Shown: positions 1 to 7,103, counted from the stretch's first letter. The stretch is 16,884 nucleotides of DNA from an uncultured Peptococcaceae bacterium (GCA_937919295.1 CALFRX010000018.1:1-16884); one strand, 5' to 3'. Notes: a model not told the origin generated them from the letters alone. Made by a program: numbers and translations.

Positions 1-362
1 GCCATACCTTCGACGGTCTGATCGTTTAAACCAAGATTTAAGATGGTGTCCATCATACCGGGCATGGACACTTTGGCGCCGGAGCGCACCGAAATGAGAA
101 GCGGATCTTCTTTGTCTCCCAATTTCTTGCCGATTTGCTCTTCGACGGTGGCAAGATTTTTCTTCAGTTCCTCCTCCAGCCCGGCGGGCAGCTGCTGATT
201 TTGGATATAATATTCATTGCAGGCTTCGGTGGTAATGGTCAAACCGGGGGGAACAGGCAGGCCAATCTTGGTCATTTCCGCTAAATTCGCACCTTTGCCT
301 CCTAAAAGCTCTCTCATCTCGCTGTTACCTTCGTGGAAAAGGTAAACATATTTCTTACTCAT
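1..362 (-). CDS. ppdK: Pyruvate, phosphate dikinase, N-terminal part (cut by the window edge)
   Basis: PpdK interconverts pyruvate, ATP and Pi with phosphoenolpyruvate, AMP and PPi in the cytoplasm. Only the first 120 codons are present; the gene continues beyond position 1. The ATG at 360-362 gives MSKKYVYLFHEGN, followed by LLGGKGANLAEMTKIGLPVP and, near residue 100, SVRSGAKVSMPGMMDTILNL. These are hallmark stretches of the ATP-grasp nucleotide-binding domain of PPDK. The start overlaps the last 8 nt of the upstream regulator gene (ATGAGTAA), so the two are probably translationally coupled. No separate promoter is visible. Next to a DUF299 regulator, PPDK fits better than PEP synthase. The gene is recognised with high confidence; the missing C-terminal swivel and PEP domains cannot be judged. 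Confidence 0.95.
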   Translation of the reverse strand, partial: MSKKYVYLFHEGNSEMRELLGGKGANLAEMTKIGLPVPPGLTITTEACNEYYIQNQQLPAGLEEELKKNLATVEEQIGKKLGDKEDPLLISVRSGAKVSMPGMMDTILNLGLNDQTVEGM

Positions 363-1170
363 GAATAGCCTCCTTGTATAATTCTAATATATTTCCAGCC
401 GTGTCCTCCACCGCTTTATTGGTCACATCCAAGACGCGGCAGCCGAGACGGCGGTATACCTTTGTGGCATATTCCAGTTCCTCTATGAGGCGGTTAGGGT
501 CGGCGTAATCGTCACTGACGCCGACGGCGCCCATGATATTCAAACGCTCCCGGCGAATATCATTGAGATTCTGCGGCCGAATGGTCAAACCGATAATCTT
601 ATCTTTGGCCAGCTTAAAAATTTCTTTGGGCAGCGGCACTTCGGGAACAAGGGGCAAATTGGCCACCAGCAGATTTTTGTTGGCTAAATACATGGAAAGC
701 GGCGTTTTCGACGTCCGGGAGACGCCCAATAGCACGAGATCGGCTTTCTTAAAGCCCCGGGGATCTTTGCCATCGTCATACTGTACAGCGAATTCCACGG
801 CGGCAACGCGCTCGAAATAAATCTCATCAAGCTTTCTTAAATTACCCACTTCATTGGTGGGCTCTAAAGAAAAGCGGGAAGCAATCGCTTCCACAGAAGG
901 CGTCAGCACATCTATGGCGGTGAGACCCGCCTTTTCGGTACAATGGCGCATATATTTTTTTAAGGATTCCTCGGCCAAGGTATAAAGGATCACAGCGTCA
1001 TCAGCTGTAGCTAAGCCGACAATTTCCGCAATCTTTTGTTCCGTATTGGCATGAGGATATCGCTTTCGTTCCACGGGGAGATCCGCAAATTGAGAAATGG
1101 CAGCACGTGCCAGCAAATCAGCGGTTTCACCGATGGAATCGGAAACGACATAAAGCCAGTAATGATCCAT
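355..1170 (-). CDS. ppsR: PPDK regulatory protein, bifunctional kinase/pyrophosphorylase (DUF299)
   Basis: This 271-residue protein belongs to the DUF299 family. Known members inactivate PPDK by ADP-dependent phosphorylation of an active-site threonine and reactivate it by Pi-dependent removal, giving PPi. The family signature is near the N-terminus (VVSDSIGETA, residues 8-17), and the P-loop GVSRTSKTP lies at residues 149-157, followed by LSMYLANK. The length is typical. It is read first in a two-gene unit: its TAA stop at 355-357 lies inside the start of ppdK, with an 8-nt overlap. An AGGGAAAG element sits just upstream of the ATG at 1168-1170, and a good promoter lies about 60 nt further up. 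The B. subtilis counterpart (yqfL) sits at the same place downstream of glyS, but there the ccpN repressor gene intervenes; here ccpN is absent and a polysaccharide-modification unit is present instead. Confidence 0.95.
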   Translation of the reverse strand: MDHYWLYVVSDSIGETADLLARAAISQFADLPVERKRYPHANTEQKIAEIVGLATADDAVILYTLAEESLKKYMRHCTEKAGLTAIDVLTPSVEAIASRFSLEPTNEVGNLRKLDEIYFERVAAVEFAVQYDDGKDPRGFKKADLVLLGVSRTSKTPLSMYLANKNLLVANLPLVPEVPLPKEIFKLAKDKIIGLTIRPQNLNDIRRERLNIMGAVGVSDDYADPNRLIEELEYATKVYRRLGCRVLDVTNKAVEDTAGNILELYKEAIHE

Positions 1171-1226
1171 ATCTTTCCCTGTTAAAATTCAGAATAGTGA
1201 TAATATCCCATCTTTCATATAGTAAT

Positions 1227-1254
1227 ATTGTATAACATATCTTATCCTTGTCAA
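1227..1254 (-). promoter_or_regulatory. Sigma-A-type promoter for ppsR-ppdK
   Basis: On the minus strand a perfect -35 TTGACA (1249-1254) is followed after 16 nt by TACAAT (1227-1232), five of six bases matching the -10 consensus. The expected start is about 50 nt before the ppsR ATG. The spacing and position are good; the promoter has not been tested. Confidence 0.7.
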
Positions 1255-1304
1255 GGAGTTTATTCTCCGTAAACGGGGATTCTTTGTCATTTTGTCAACA
1301 ACGT

Positions 1305-1407
1305 AAAGCAGAAATTTAGACATTGAGAGCCTCTGCGCATCCCCCTTGAAATAAAATTTGGCGCATTTTCACCTAAAGAGTTATTTTCCTTTTTTCATTT
1401 CTGCTTT
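1305..1407. repeat. 11-nt inverted repeat bracketing 81 nt in the divergent intergenic region
   Basis: AAAGCAGAAAT at 1305-1315 is the exact reverse complement of ATTTCTGCTTT at 1397-1407. A smaller TGCGC/GCGCA pair is nested inside. The segment lies between the divergent ppsR and deacetylase promoters. No coding sequence is seen from 1171 to about 1530; the stretch is AT-rich. It could be a small mobile-element remnant, a folded RNA or chance. Confidence 0.4.
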
Positions 1408-1438
1408 TTATTTCTTCGCTCTTTTTTATTTTATGCCC

Positions 1439-1499
1439 CATTGGCGCGTCAATGAAATGCTCCTGGCGAAAATCCTATCTGAACAGCAGTTTCATTGAC
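1439..1499. promoter_or_regulatory. Candidate operator: CATTG dyads upstream of and overlapping the -35
   Basis: CATTGGCGCGTCAATG (1439-1454) is a near-perfect palindrome with 14 of 16 positions symmetric. Its right half, GTCAATGAAA (1448-1457), is repeated exactly as the inverted TTTCATTGAC (1490-1499), which covers most of the -35 hexamer at 1495-1500. The two 10-mers are 42 bp apart centre to centre, about four helical turns. A looser CATTGAG copy is at 1321. This arrangement suggests a repressor that binds cooperatively; no regulator gene is adjacent, so this is inference. Confidence 0.4.
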
Positions 1500-1523
1500 A
1501 CTAAAAAGGTTTGATGCTATACT
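1495..1523 (+). promoter_or_regulatory. Near-consensus promoter for the MBOAT remnant/deacetylase unit
   Basis: TTGACA at 1495-1500 is followed by exactly 17 nt and then TATACT at 1518-1523. It is among the strongest promoter matches in the window. It lies just before the MBOAT remnant, so it probably served that gene first and now drives the deacetylase through the remnant. Confidence 0.75.
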
Positions 1524-1530
1524 ATATGTT

Positions 1531-1827
1531 ATATATTTGCCAAATTTCGGCGATTTTACGATTTTTTTATCCCATGGATTTTTTATATTTCTTCCAGCCG
1601 TCTTTAAGGGATATTGGCTTTTACCATACCTTGCCAATCGTCTGCTTGCAAAATGATGGTTGACCGTCGCTGCCATGGTCTTTTATTCCCTCGGCAGCCT
1701 TACTTTTGCACCGATGCTCAGCCTGACTGTCCTTTTTGATCATTCCGTTGCCCGCGGCATGGGCGATCCGTGGAAAAAGAACAACAAAAGGCTGCCAATA
1801 CTACTATTCCCAATTTTAGGAGGCTGA
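1531..1827 (+). pseudogene. MBOAT (AlgI/DltB-like) O-acyltransferase, decayed N-terminal remnant
   Basis: Reading the frame that contains 1531, the DNA encodes a hydrophobic stretch including FFIFLPAVFKGYWLLPYLAN, then a TGA stop at 1654-1656. In the same frame it continues WLTVAAMVFYSLGSLTFAPM, then LSLTVLFDHSVARGM and KKNNKRLPILL, ending at TGA 1825-1827. This is the order of the N-terminus of membrane-bound O-acyltransferases: FLP...YWLLP, then a helix with the FY(A/S)-G pattern, then the next helix and a Lys/Arg loop. Roughly 95 residues remain of a family length near 450-500. No good start codon is found in frame (TTG 1537 is the nearest), one nonsense codon interrupts it, and the catalytic His region is missing. 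The last codons run into the ribosome binding site of the next gene, so a large internal or C-terminal deletion is likely. Known MBOAT genes often precede an AlgJ/SGNH-type partner, as here. The family call rests on pattern recognition, not a search. Confidence 0.7.
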
Positions 1828-1830
1828 ACC

Positions 1831-3672
1831 GTGCGCTTTTCTAAATGGCTTCTGGCCTTTTTCCTGACGGCAATCGTTTGCGCGACAGGTTTTTGCGGCT
1901 TTAATCTGATCACGGATCCTTTCGGCGTTTTCGGCGACGGTTTTTTCCAATGGTACTCCTATGACATGACGAAGAATCCCCAGGTCGCCAAAATCGCCTA
2001 TCTTGATACCCATTACGAAGCATATGATTCCTACATCATCGGCGGCGCCAAAACGGGGGGGATCCCCATCGAAGGCCTCAACGAGGTTTACGACGCAAAC
2101 TTCTACAGTATGCAGATGTACGGTAGCGATATGTACGACATCGAAACCACCGCCCAATATGTCATCGAAAATTACAAAGTCAAAAATATCGTCATCAACC
2201 TCGGCTTGGAAGAAGCCGTCAGCTATAACACGGAAAGTGACAGCATAAGCGAAAGCCCCAGCTACAAGGTGGATGGTTCCTCTCCGCTCCTGTTTTACGC
2301 GAAATACCTTTTTGCCAATCCCGCCTATGGCTTTGTGAAAATCAGAAGCCGTCTGCAGGACAGCTATATTTCTCAGGATTTCGATGTGTTCAACGCCGAT
2401 AACGGTACTTATGACAATCGCAAAGGCGATACGGAAAACATCGGTAACCTTTCCATTTATCAGGAAACCAACCGCGACGCTTTTTGCGATCTCTCCCAAA
2501 TAGACACCAAGTCCCTAAAAGCGACGAAACAATGTATCGCCGCTATCGAAAAGATCAAAACCCTCTGCGACGAAAGGAACATCACCTTTACGCTGATTCT
2601 CGATCCCGTTTCTGATGACGAGCTATCCACTTACAACAGAGACGATCTCGCGCAATACTGGAAAGGCCTTGGGGAGATCAGCGATTTCTGGGATTTTTGC
2701 GGCTACACGCCGATCTCCTATGATGACCGCTATTTTTACGATACGTACCATTTCCGTACCGCCGTGGGCAACATGATGCTGAACAAAATAGCCGGGAACG
2801 AAGATGCCTATATCCCCGCGGGGTTCGGCTATTATGTTACTGCCGAGAATGCCGCTGACCGCGTTAAAACGGCCTTTACGCCCCGGGAAACAACAGAGGT
2901 CGGTACCAATTCCACAGAAGTGCCGATTTTAATGTATCATTATATCGGAAACAGCGATACCACAGACGGCGTAACTTCGACAGATAATTTTGAGGCACAG
3001 ATGGCTGCCCTCAAAGACAACGGCTATCACACCGTTACTTTCGACGATCTGATCGCCTATGTTGACCAAGGCGTCGAATTGCCATTAAAACCCATCGTCA
3101 TTACCTTTGATGACGGGTACCAGAATAACGTTACCAATGCCTATCCGATTTTGAAGAAATACGGATTCTGCGCTACCATCAACGTCATCGTCTCCTCGAT
3201 GGGAAAAGACACTTATAAAGACACGGGCATCGCCATCACACCCCACTTCACTTATGAAGAAGCCGAAGGAATGGTGGCGAGCGGCGTCATCGATATCGGC
3301 AGCCACGGTTACGACGTACACCAAGTAGAAGCATACGAAGGCAGCGATTACCGGAATTACGCCATGCAAAAAAATAACGAGAGCGAAGAGGACTACATCG
3401 ACTTCTTCCGCAATGATTATTTGACGGCGAAGGAAGACATCGAAAGCCAGCTCAAGCAAACCGTCGACGTATACGCCTATCCCGCCGGCGAATATACCGA
3501 TCTTACGGAAATGCTCCTCATGGAAATGGGTAACCGCGTAACGCTGACCGTCACCTGGAACACAAATACTGTCATCAAAGGATTGCCCCAAAGTTTATAC
3601 GCGCTGAACCGCTATGGGATCAGCGACGACTTCAATGGGGAAACCTTGCTTCAATTATTAGAGCGGGATTAA
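1831..3672 (+). CDS. Secreted or membrane-anchored SGNH-like/polysaccharide deacetylase fusion protein
   Basis: The 613-residue protein starts at GTG 1831, seven nt after AGGAGG. Residues 5-25 form a signal or anchor helix. Residues about 45-340 resemble the SGNH (AlgJ/AlgX-like) domains that work with MBOAT acyltransferases: a Y-I-I-G strand, IVINLGLEEAV, and a terminal D304-x-x-H307 (YDTYHFRTAVGNMML). The usual GSS nucleophile block reads G71-G72-A73-K-T-G, so the serine is missing. Residues about 365-613 are a family 4 carbohydrate esterase domain: LMYHYI, then TFDDGY (D427, D428), SHGYDVH (H492 and H497), and YPAGEY near 550. The two His are five apart, as in the PgaB/IcaB poly-N-acetylglucosamine deacetylases, where the equivalent Asp and two His bind the metal. 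Likely role: N-deacetylation of an extracellular or cell-wall polysaccharide. It stands alone on the plus strand among minus-strand housekeeping genes. The substrate is unknown. Confidence 0.85.
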   Translation: MRFSKWLLAFFLTAIVCATGFCGFNLITDPFGVFGDGFFQWYSYDMTKNPQVAKIAYLDTHYEAYDSYIIGGAKTGGIPIEGLNEVYDANFYSMQMYGSDMYDIETTAQYVIENYKVKNIVINLGLEEAVSYNTESDSISESPSYKVDGSSPLLFYAKYLFANPAYGFVKIRSRLQDSYISQDFDVFNADNGTYDNRKGDTENIGNLSIYQETNRDAFCDLSQIDTKSLKATKQCIAAIEKIKTLCDERNITFTLILDPVSDDELSTYNRDDLAQYWKGLGEISDFWDFCGYTPISYDDRYFYDTYHFRTAVGNMMLNKIAGNEDAYIPAGFGYYVTAENAADRVKTAFTPRETTEVGTNSTEVPILMYHYIGNSDTTDGVTSTDNFEAQMAALKDNGYHTVTFDDLIAYVDQGVELPLKPIVITFDDGYQNNVTNAYPILKKYGFCATINVIVSSMGKDTYKDTGIAITPHFTYEEAEGMVASGVIDIGSHGYDVHQVEAYEGSDYRNYAMQKNNESEEDYIDFFRNDYLTAKEDIESQLKQTVDVYAYPAGEYTDLTEMLLMEMGNRVTLTVTWNTNTVIKGLPQSLYALNRYGISDDFNGETLLQLLERD

Positions 3673-3758
3673 GTCATAAAAGACGCTCCTGAAATCGGAG
3701 GGTAAAAAAGGGAAATTAGAATATTCTTTCAAAAGAATAAAAGGAAATTGAACGATCA

Positions 3759-3790
3759 ATGGGTGCCCAAGACGTCATTTGGGCACCCAT
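3759..3790 (+). terminator. Strong hairpin between convergent deacetylase and glyS genes
   Basis: ATGGGTGCCCAA (3759-3770) pairs perfectly with TTGGGCACCCAT (3779-3790), a 12-bp stem with an 8-nt loop, followed on the plus strand by ATCTTTTATC. The gene ends converge here, so it probably terminates the plus-strand unit and may also act on glyS, although the minus-strand flank is less T-rich. Within 3673-3758 the only other structure seen is a short AT palindrome (TATTCTTT/AAAGAATA, 3722-3739). Confidence 0.7.
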
Positions 3791-3818
3791 ATCTTTTATC
3801 CAAAACCGTTATATCAGC

Positions 3819-5894
3819 TCATTTTGCCATGACGATGGCGGTAAAATCGGCGGCTTTCAGCATCTCCTCGCTGATGGATTTCAGCAAGGCGAGACGGCTC
3901 TTTTTCAGTGTTTCGTCTTCGCACATCACCATGATGTCCGTAAGAAAATCGTCGATGGGCCCTCTTAACGCCGCAATGGCGGTAAAAGCCTTGCTAAAAT
4001 CATCTTTGGCCAGGGCGTCTGCTAACTTTCCCCGAAACGCGCCATAGGCGGCGACAAGTTCTTTCTCCGCCGGGTTGGTCAAGAGGTTTTCGGTAAAAGC
4101 GCTGCCTTCGCTATGCTTCGCTAAATTGTGCACCCGGGTAAAACCGGCCATCAGCGGCTCGAAATTTTCATCTCCCCGAAAGGCAGTTAGGGCTTCGCCC
4201 TTTCTGCGTAAGAGACAGAAATCGTCGGGGGTTTTCGTCATCACGGCATTGATCGTATCATAGGTAAGGCCTTCGTCGCTCATGACATTTTCCAAACGCT
4301 GACCCATAAAAGCGTAAACTCTCGCTTTCGTTTCCCCTTTTGTCTTCTTCGTTTCACAACCGGCGTGGATTAGGTCATAGGCAAAATCAATTACTTCGCC
4401 GAAATGGAGTTTAAGCTCACCCTTTAAGATGATCTGGGTGATGCCCATGGCCTGCCGGCGTAAAGCGTAAGGATCCTGGGAGCCCGAGGGTTCCAGATCC
4501 ATGGAGAAAAAGCCGACGATGCTGTCGATTTTATCGGCGATGGAAACAATGCTGCCAAGGAGCGTTTCCGGGAGGTCGTCCCCGGCAAAACGGGGCAGAT
4601 AGCTTTCGCGGATGCTCTGAGCCACCCCCTTATCTTCCCCCTGGGCCACGCTGTAATATTCGCCCATGATCCCCTGGAGTTCCGGGAATTCATAGACCAT
4701 ATTGGAAACGAGATCCGCTTTGGCCAAATAAGCGCCGCGCTTGGCCTTTTCTGTGTCAGCACCGAGTTTTTCGGCGAGATAGGCGGCAAGAGCCACCATG
4801 CGCTGAACCTTTTCGTAAAGGGTACCCATGGTGATATGAAAGACAATGGGTTTCAGCCGCTCCACGTTGGCGCTGAGATCGACTTTAAGGTCTTCCTCAT
4901 AGAAGAATTCCGCATCGGCGAGACGGGCCTTCAGCACCTTTTCATTGCCGTTGGTGACGATATCAAGATGACGGGGCAAGCCGTTTCTGACGGTGACAAA
5001 ATGGGGCAGCAATGTTCCCGCGCCATCGGTCACGGGGAAGTACCGCTGATGTTCTTTCATCGGCGTAATCACGGCTTCTTTGGGCAAGCGCAGGTATTTT
5101 TCTTCAAAGGAGCCCATCAGCGCCGTGGGGTATTCCAGCAGGAAGACAACTTCATTGAGGAGTTCCTCGTCTTTTTCTACAAAAACGCCTTTTTCTTTTT
5201 CAATGACGGCGATCTGTTCCCGAATGGCCGCTTTGCGCTCATCGGGATCGACCATCACAATGTTTTCTCTCAGTTGATCGATGTAAGTTTCGGGGCGTTC
5301 AATGGTAATCTCACCGCTGCCGTAAAAGCGGTGGCTTCTGCTGACTCTGCCGCTTTCCACGCCGACGATCTGGAGAGGAATGACTTCTTCCCCAAAAAGC
5401 GCCACGAGCCAATGGATGGGACGGATGAAGCGCAGTTCATGGTCGCTCCAGCGCATCGGTTTCGGAAATTTTAGACCCAAAACCACGTTGACGAGAAGCT
5501 CCGGCAGCAATGTTAGGGCGTCTTTCCCCTGTTCCGCAACGGTGGCGAAAACATAATCGCCGCCCTTCATTTCTTTCAGGACAATATCGTCTACAGTGAG
5601 GCCTTTGCTTCGTAAAAAACCTAAAAGGGCCTTGGTGGGCTGGCCTTCTCCGTCAAAGGCGGCTTTTGCGGCGGGGCCTTTGACTTCTTCTTTGAAGTCC
5701 GCCTGTTTTTCGGCGAGACCGTCGACGAAGAGGGTTAAACGCCGAGGTGTACCCATGGTGCGTACCTGTTCAAAGGAGAGACGCGCCTCCTTCAGGGCTT
5801 TTTCCGTCGCGGCTTTTAGTTCCTTCAGGCTGCCCGCCATAAACCGGGCGGGAATCTCTTCAACACCGATTTCAAACAATAGATTTTTCGCCAT
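3819..5894 (-). CDS. glyS: Glycine--tRNA ligase beta subunit
   Basis: GlyS is the 691-residue beta subunit of the bacterial alpha2beta2 glycyl-tRNA synthetase. It contributes tRNA binding to the complex whose catalytic site lies in GlyQ. It begins MAKNLLFEIGVEEIPARFM, the standard N-terminal motif of the family. The middle holds GLKFPKPMRW and FIRPIHWLVAL, and the later HD-like region has VYEFPELQGIMGEYY and DPYALRRQAMGI. The length is typical. It starts one base after the glyQ stop, so the two are read as one operon under the T-box leader. A strong hairpin lies about 30 nt downstream of its stop. No lesion is seen, and the assignment is firm. Confidence 0.97.
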   Translation of the reverse strand: MAKNLLFEIGVEEIPARFMAGSLKELKAATEKALKEARLSFEQVRTMGTPRRLTLFVDGLAEKQADFKEEVKGPAAKAAFDGEGQPTKALLGFLRSKGLTVDDIVLKEMKGGDYVFATVAEQGKDALTLLPELLVNVVLGLKFPKPMRWSDHELRFIRPIHWLVALFGEEVIPLQIVGVESGRVSRSHRFYGSGEITIERPETYIDQLRENIVMVDPDERKAAIREQIAVIEKEKGVFVEKDEELLNEVVFLLEYPTALMGSFEEKYLRLPKEAVITPMKEHQRYFPVTDGAGTLLPHFVTVRNGLPRHLDIVTNGNEKVLKARLADAEFFYEEDLKVDLSANVERLKPIVFHITMGTLYEKVQRMVALAAYLAEKLGADTEKAKRGAYLAKADLVSNMVYEFPELQGIMGEYYSVAQGEDKGVAQSIRESYLPRFAGDDLPETLLGSIVSIADKIDSIVGFFSMDLEPSGSQDPYALRRQAMGITQIILKGELKLHFGEVIDFAYDLIHAGCETKKTKGETKARVYAFMGQRLENVMSDEGLTYDTINAVMTKTPDDFCLLRRKGEALTAFRGDENFEPLMAGFTRVHNLAKHSEGSAFTENLLTNPAEKELVAAYGAFRGKLADALAKDDFSKAFTAIAALRGPIDDFLTDIMVMCEDETLKKSRLALLKSISEEMLKAADFTAIVMAK

Positions 5895-5895
5895 C

Positions 5896-6813
5896 TTATT
5901 TGCCCCCTTTCAGCGGCGCCAAATTGAGGGCCGCCCGTTTCGCCTCATCCTTCATCAGCGGGTAGCCAAGTTTTAGCCGCTGTTCACAGTAGGCTTCCGC
6001 GGCCATCCGCGCCAAAGTGCGGACGCGGCCAATATAATTTTGCCGCTCCGCCACGGAAACGGCGTTCCTGGCGTCAAGGAGGTTAAAGGTATGGGAGCAT
6101 TTCAGGATATAGTCATAACCGGGGAGCACAAGACCTTTGCCGAGGATGGTTTTGGCTTCCTTTTCGTACATATCGTATAATTGGAAGAGCATGTCGGTAT
6201 CGGCTTCCTCAAAATTATAGCGGCTGTGTTCCACTTCACCCTGATGGTGTACGTCGCCGTAAGTGATGCCGTTGACCCACTCGATGTCATAAACGCTATC
6301 CACTTTCTGGATAAACATGGCCAGGCGCTCCAGGCCATAGGTAATTTCCCCGGAAACAGGCTTGCAATCAATGCCGCCGAATTGCTGAAAATAGGTAAAC
6401 TGGGTCACTTCCATACCGTCGAGCCAAACTTCCCAGCCTAAACCCCAGGCGCCCAAGTTGGCGCTTTCCCAGTTGTCTTCCACCAGGCGAATATCGTGTT
6501 CATCGGGATCGATGCCGATGGCGCGGAGACTATCCATATAGAGTTCCACGATGTTTTCAGGAGAAGGCTTTAAAATCACCTGATACTGATAGTAATGCTG
6601 GAGACGGTTGGGATTTTCCCCGTAGCGGCCGTCGGTGGGACGGCGGGACGGCTCCACATAAGCCACCTTCCAGGGTTCGGGTCCCAAGGCCCGCAAAGCC
6701 GTGGCCGGGTTCATCGTACCGGCGCCTTTTTCCATATCGTAGGGCTGCTGGATGATGCAGCCTTGTTCCCCCCAAAATTGGTTGAGGGTTAAAATGAGAC
6801 TTTGAAAATTCAT
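5896..6813 (-). CDS. glyQ: Glycine--tRNA ligase alpha subunit
   Basis: GlyQ is the catalytic alpha subunit that forms glycyl-adenylate and, with GlyS, charges tRNA-Gly. The 305-residue sequence starts MNFQSLILTLNQFWGEQGC and contains the family-specific blocks QQPYDMEKGAGTMNPATALR, YVEPSRRPTDGRYGENPNR, LGLGWEVWLDGMEVTQFTYF and YGLERLAMFIQKV. The length is normal. The ATG at 6811-6813 is preceded by a purine-rich ribosome site (AAGGAGAAGGAG) six nt upstream. It is the first gene of a two-gene operon, one base from glyS, and lies directly below a glycine T-box leader with its own promoter. Expression should therefore rise when uncharged tRNA-Gly accumulates. The assignment is firm. Confidence 0.98.
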   Translation of the reverse strand: MNFQSLILTLNQFWGEQGCIIQQPYDMEKGAGTMNPATALRALGPEPWKVAYVEPSRRPTDGRYGENPNRLQHYYQYQVILKPSPENIVELYMDSLRAIGIDPDEHDIRLVEDNWESANLGAWGLGWEVWLDGMEVTQFTYFQQFGGIDCKPVSGEITYGLERLAMFIQKVDSVYDIEWVNGITYGDVHHQGEVEHSRYNFEEADTDMLFQLYDMYEKEAKTILGKGLVLPGYDYILKCSHTFNLLDARNAVSVAERQNYIGRVRTLARMAAEAYCEQRLKLGYPLMKDEAKRAALNLAPLKGGK

Positions 6814-6867
6814 TGTCTGCTCCTTCTCCTTTATCTTATCCCGGTAAAAACCAAAATACGCGCTGAT

Positions 6868-7068
6868 AAAAAATAGACCTTCATCAAAAGGGACGGTAAA
6901 ACCGCGGTTCCACCCTTCTTGACAAAAGTCCTCTCTCCCACTGATAACGGCGTGTGACCGGCGGCGATTAAGCCGCGACTCTAAGGCGCCATCGTTTCTT
7001 TGCCGCCTTTCACCATCTGCGGCTCGCTGAGGGGAAACGATCTATCCTCGTCATCGTCATATTACTTA
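6868..7068 (-). promoter_or_regulatory. Glycine-specific T-box leader of glyQS
   Basis: On the minus strand the T-box core AAGGGTGGAACCGCGG lies at 6902-6917. It forms the standard antiterminator: AAGGG pairs with CCCTT, the 7-nt bulge is TGGAACC, and GCGG pairs with CCGT. Upstream, Stem I shows ATCGTTTC pairing with GAAACGAT and the conserved apical elements AGCGAGCCGC and GATGGTG. Directly after the distal helix comes GGC (6988-6990), a glycine specifier codon. A run of six T ends the element at 6868-6873. Known T-boxes sense tRNA aminoacylation by pairing the specifier with the anticodon and the bulge with the free CCA end. The competing terminator stem is weak here. Confidence 0.93.
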
Positions 7069-7074
7069 CCATAT

Positions 7075-7103
7075 AATTTATCAAATCAAAGCGGCAATGT
7101 CAA
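7075..7103 (-). promoter_or_regulatory. Promoter of the T-box/glyQS transcript
   Basis: A perfect TTGACA (7098-7103) is followed by a 17-nt spacer and TAAATT (7075-7080), four of six bases of the -10 consensus. It sits just upstream of the T-box Stem I and downstream of the recO terminator, so glyQS is an independent unit. Confidence 0.7.

Noticed and set aside
1449..1676. Minus-strand 75-codon frame
   Set aside because: It is antisense to the MBOAT remnant, shows no family-like pattern, and has no good ribosome site.
1816..2499. Minus-strand 227-codon frame opposite the SGNH domain
   Set aside because: It is a shadow of the plus-strand fusion gene, which has motifs, a promoter and a strong ribosome site.
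4836..5474. Plus-strand 212-codon frame opposite glyS
   Set aside because: A long antisense shadow rich in Phe, Gly and Asp, typical of reading the complement of a real gene; glyS is certain.
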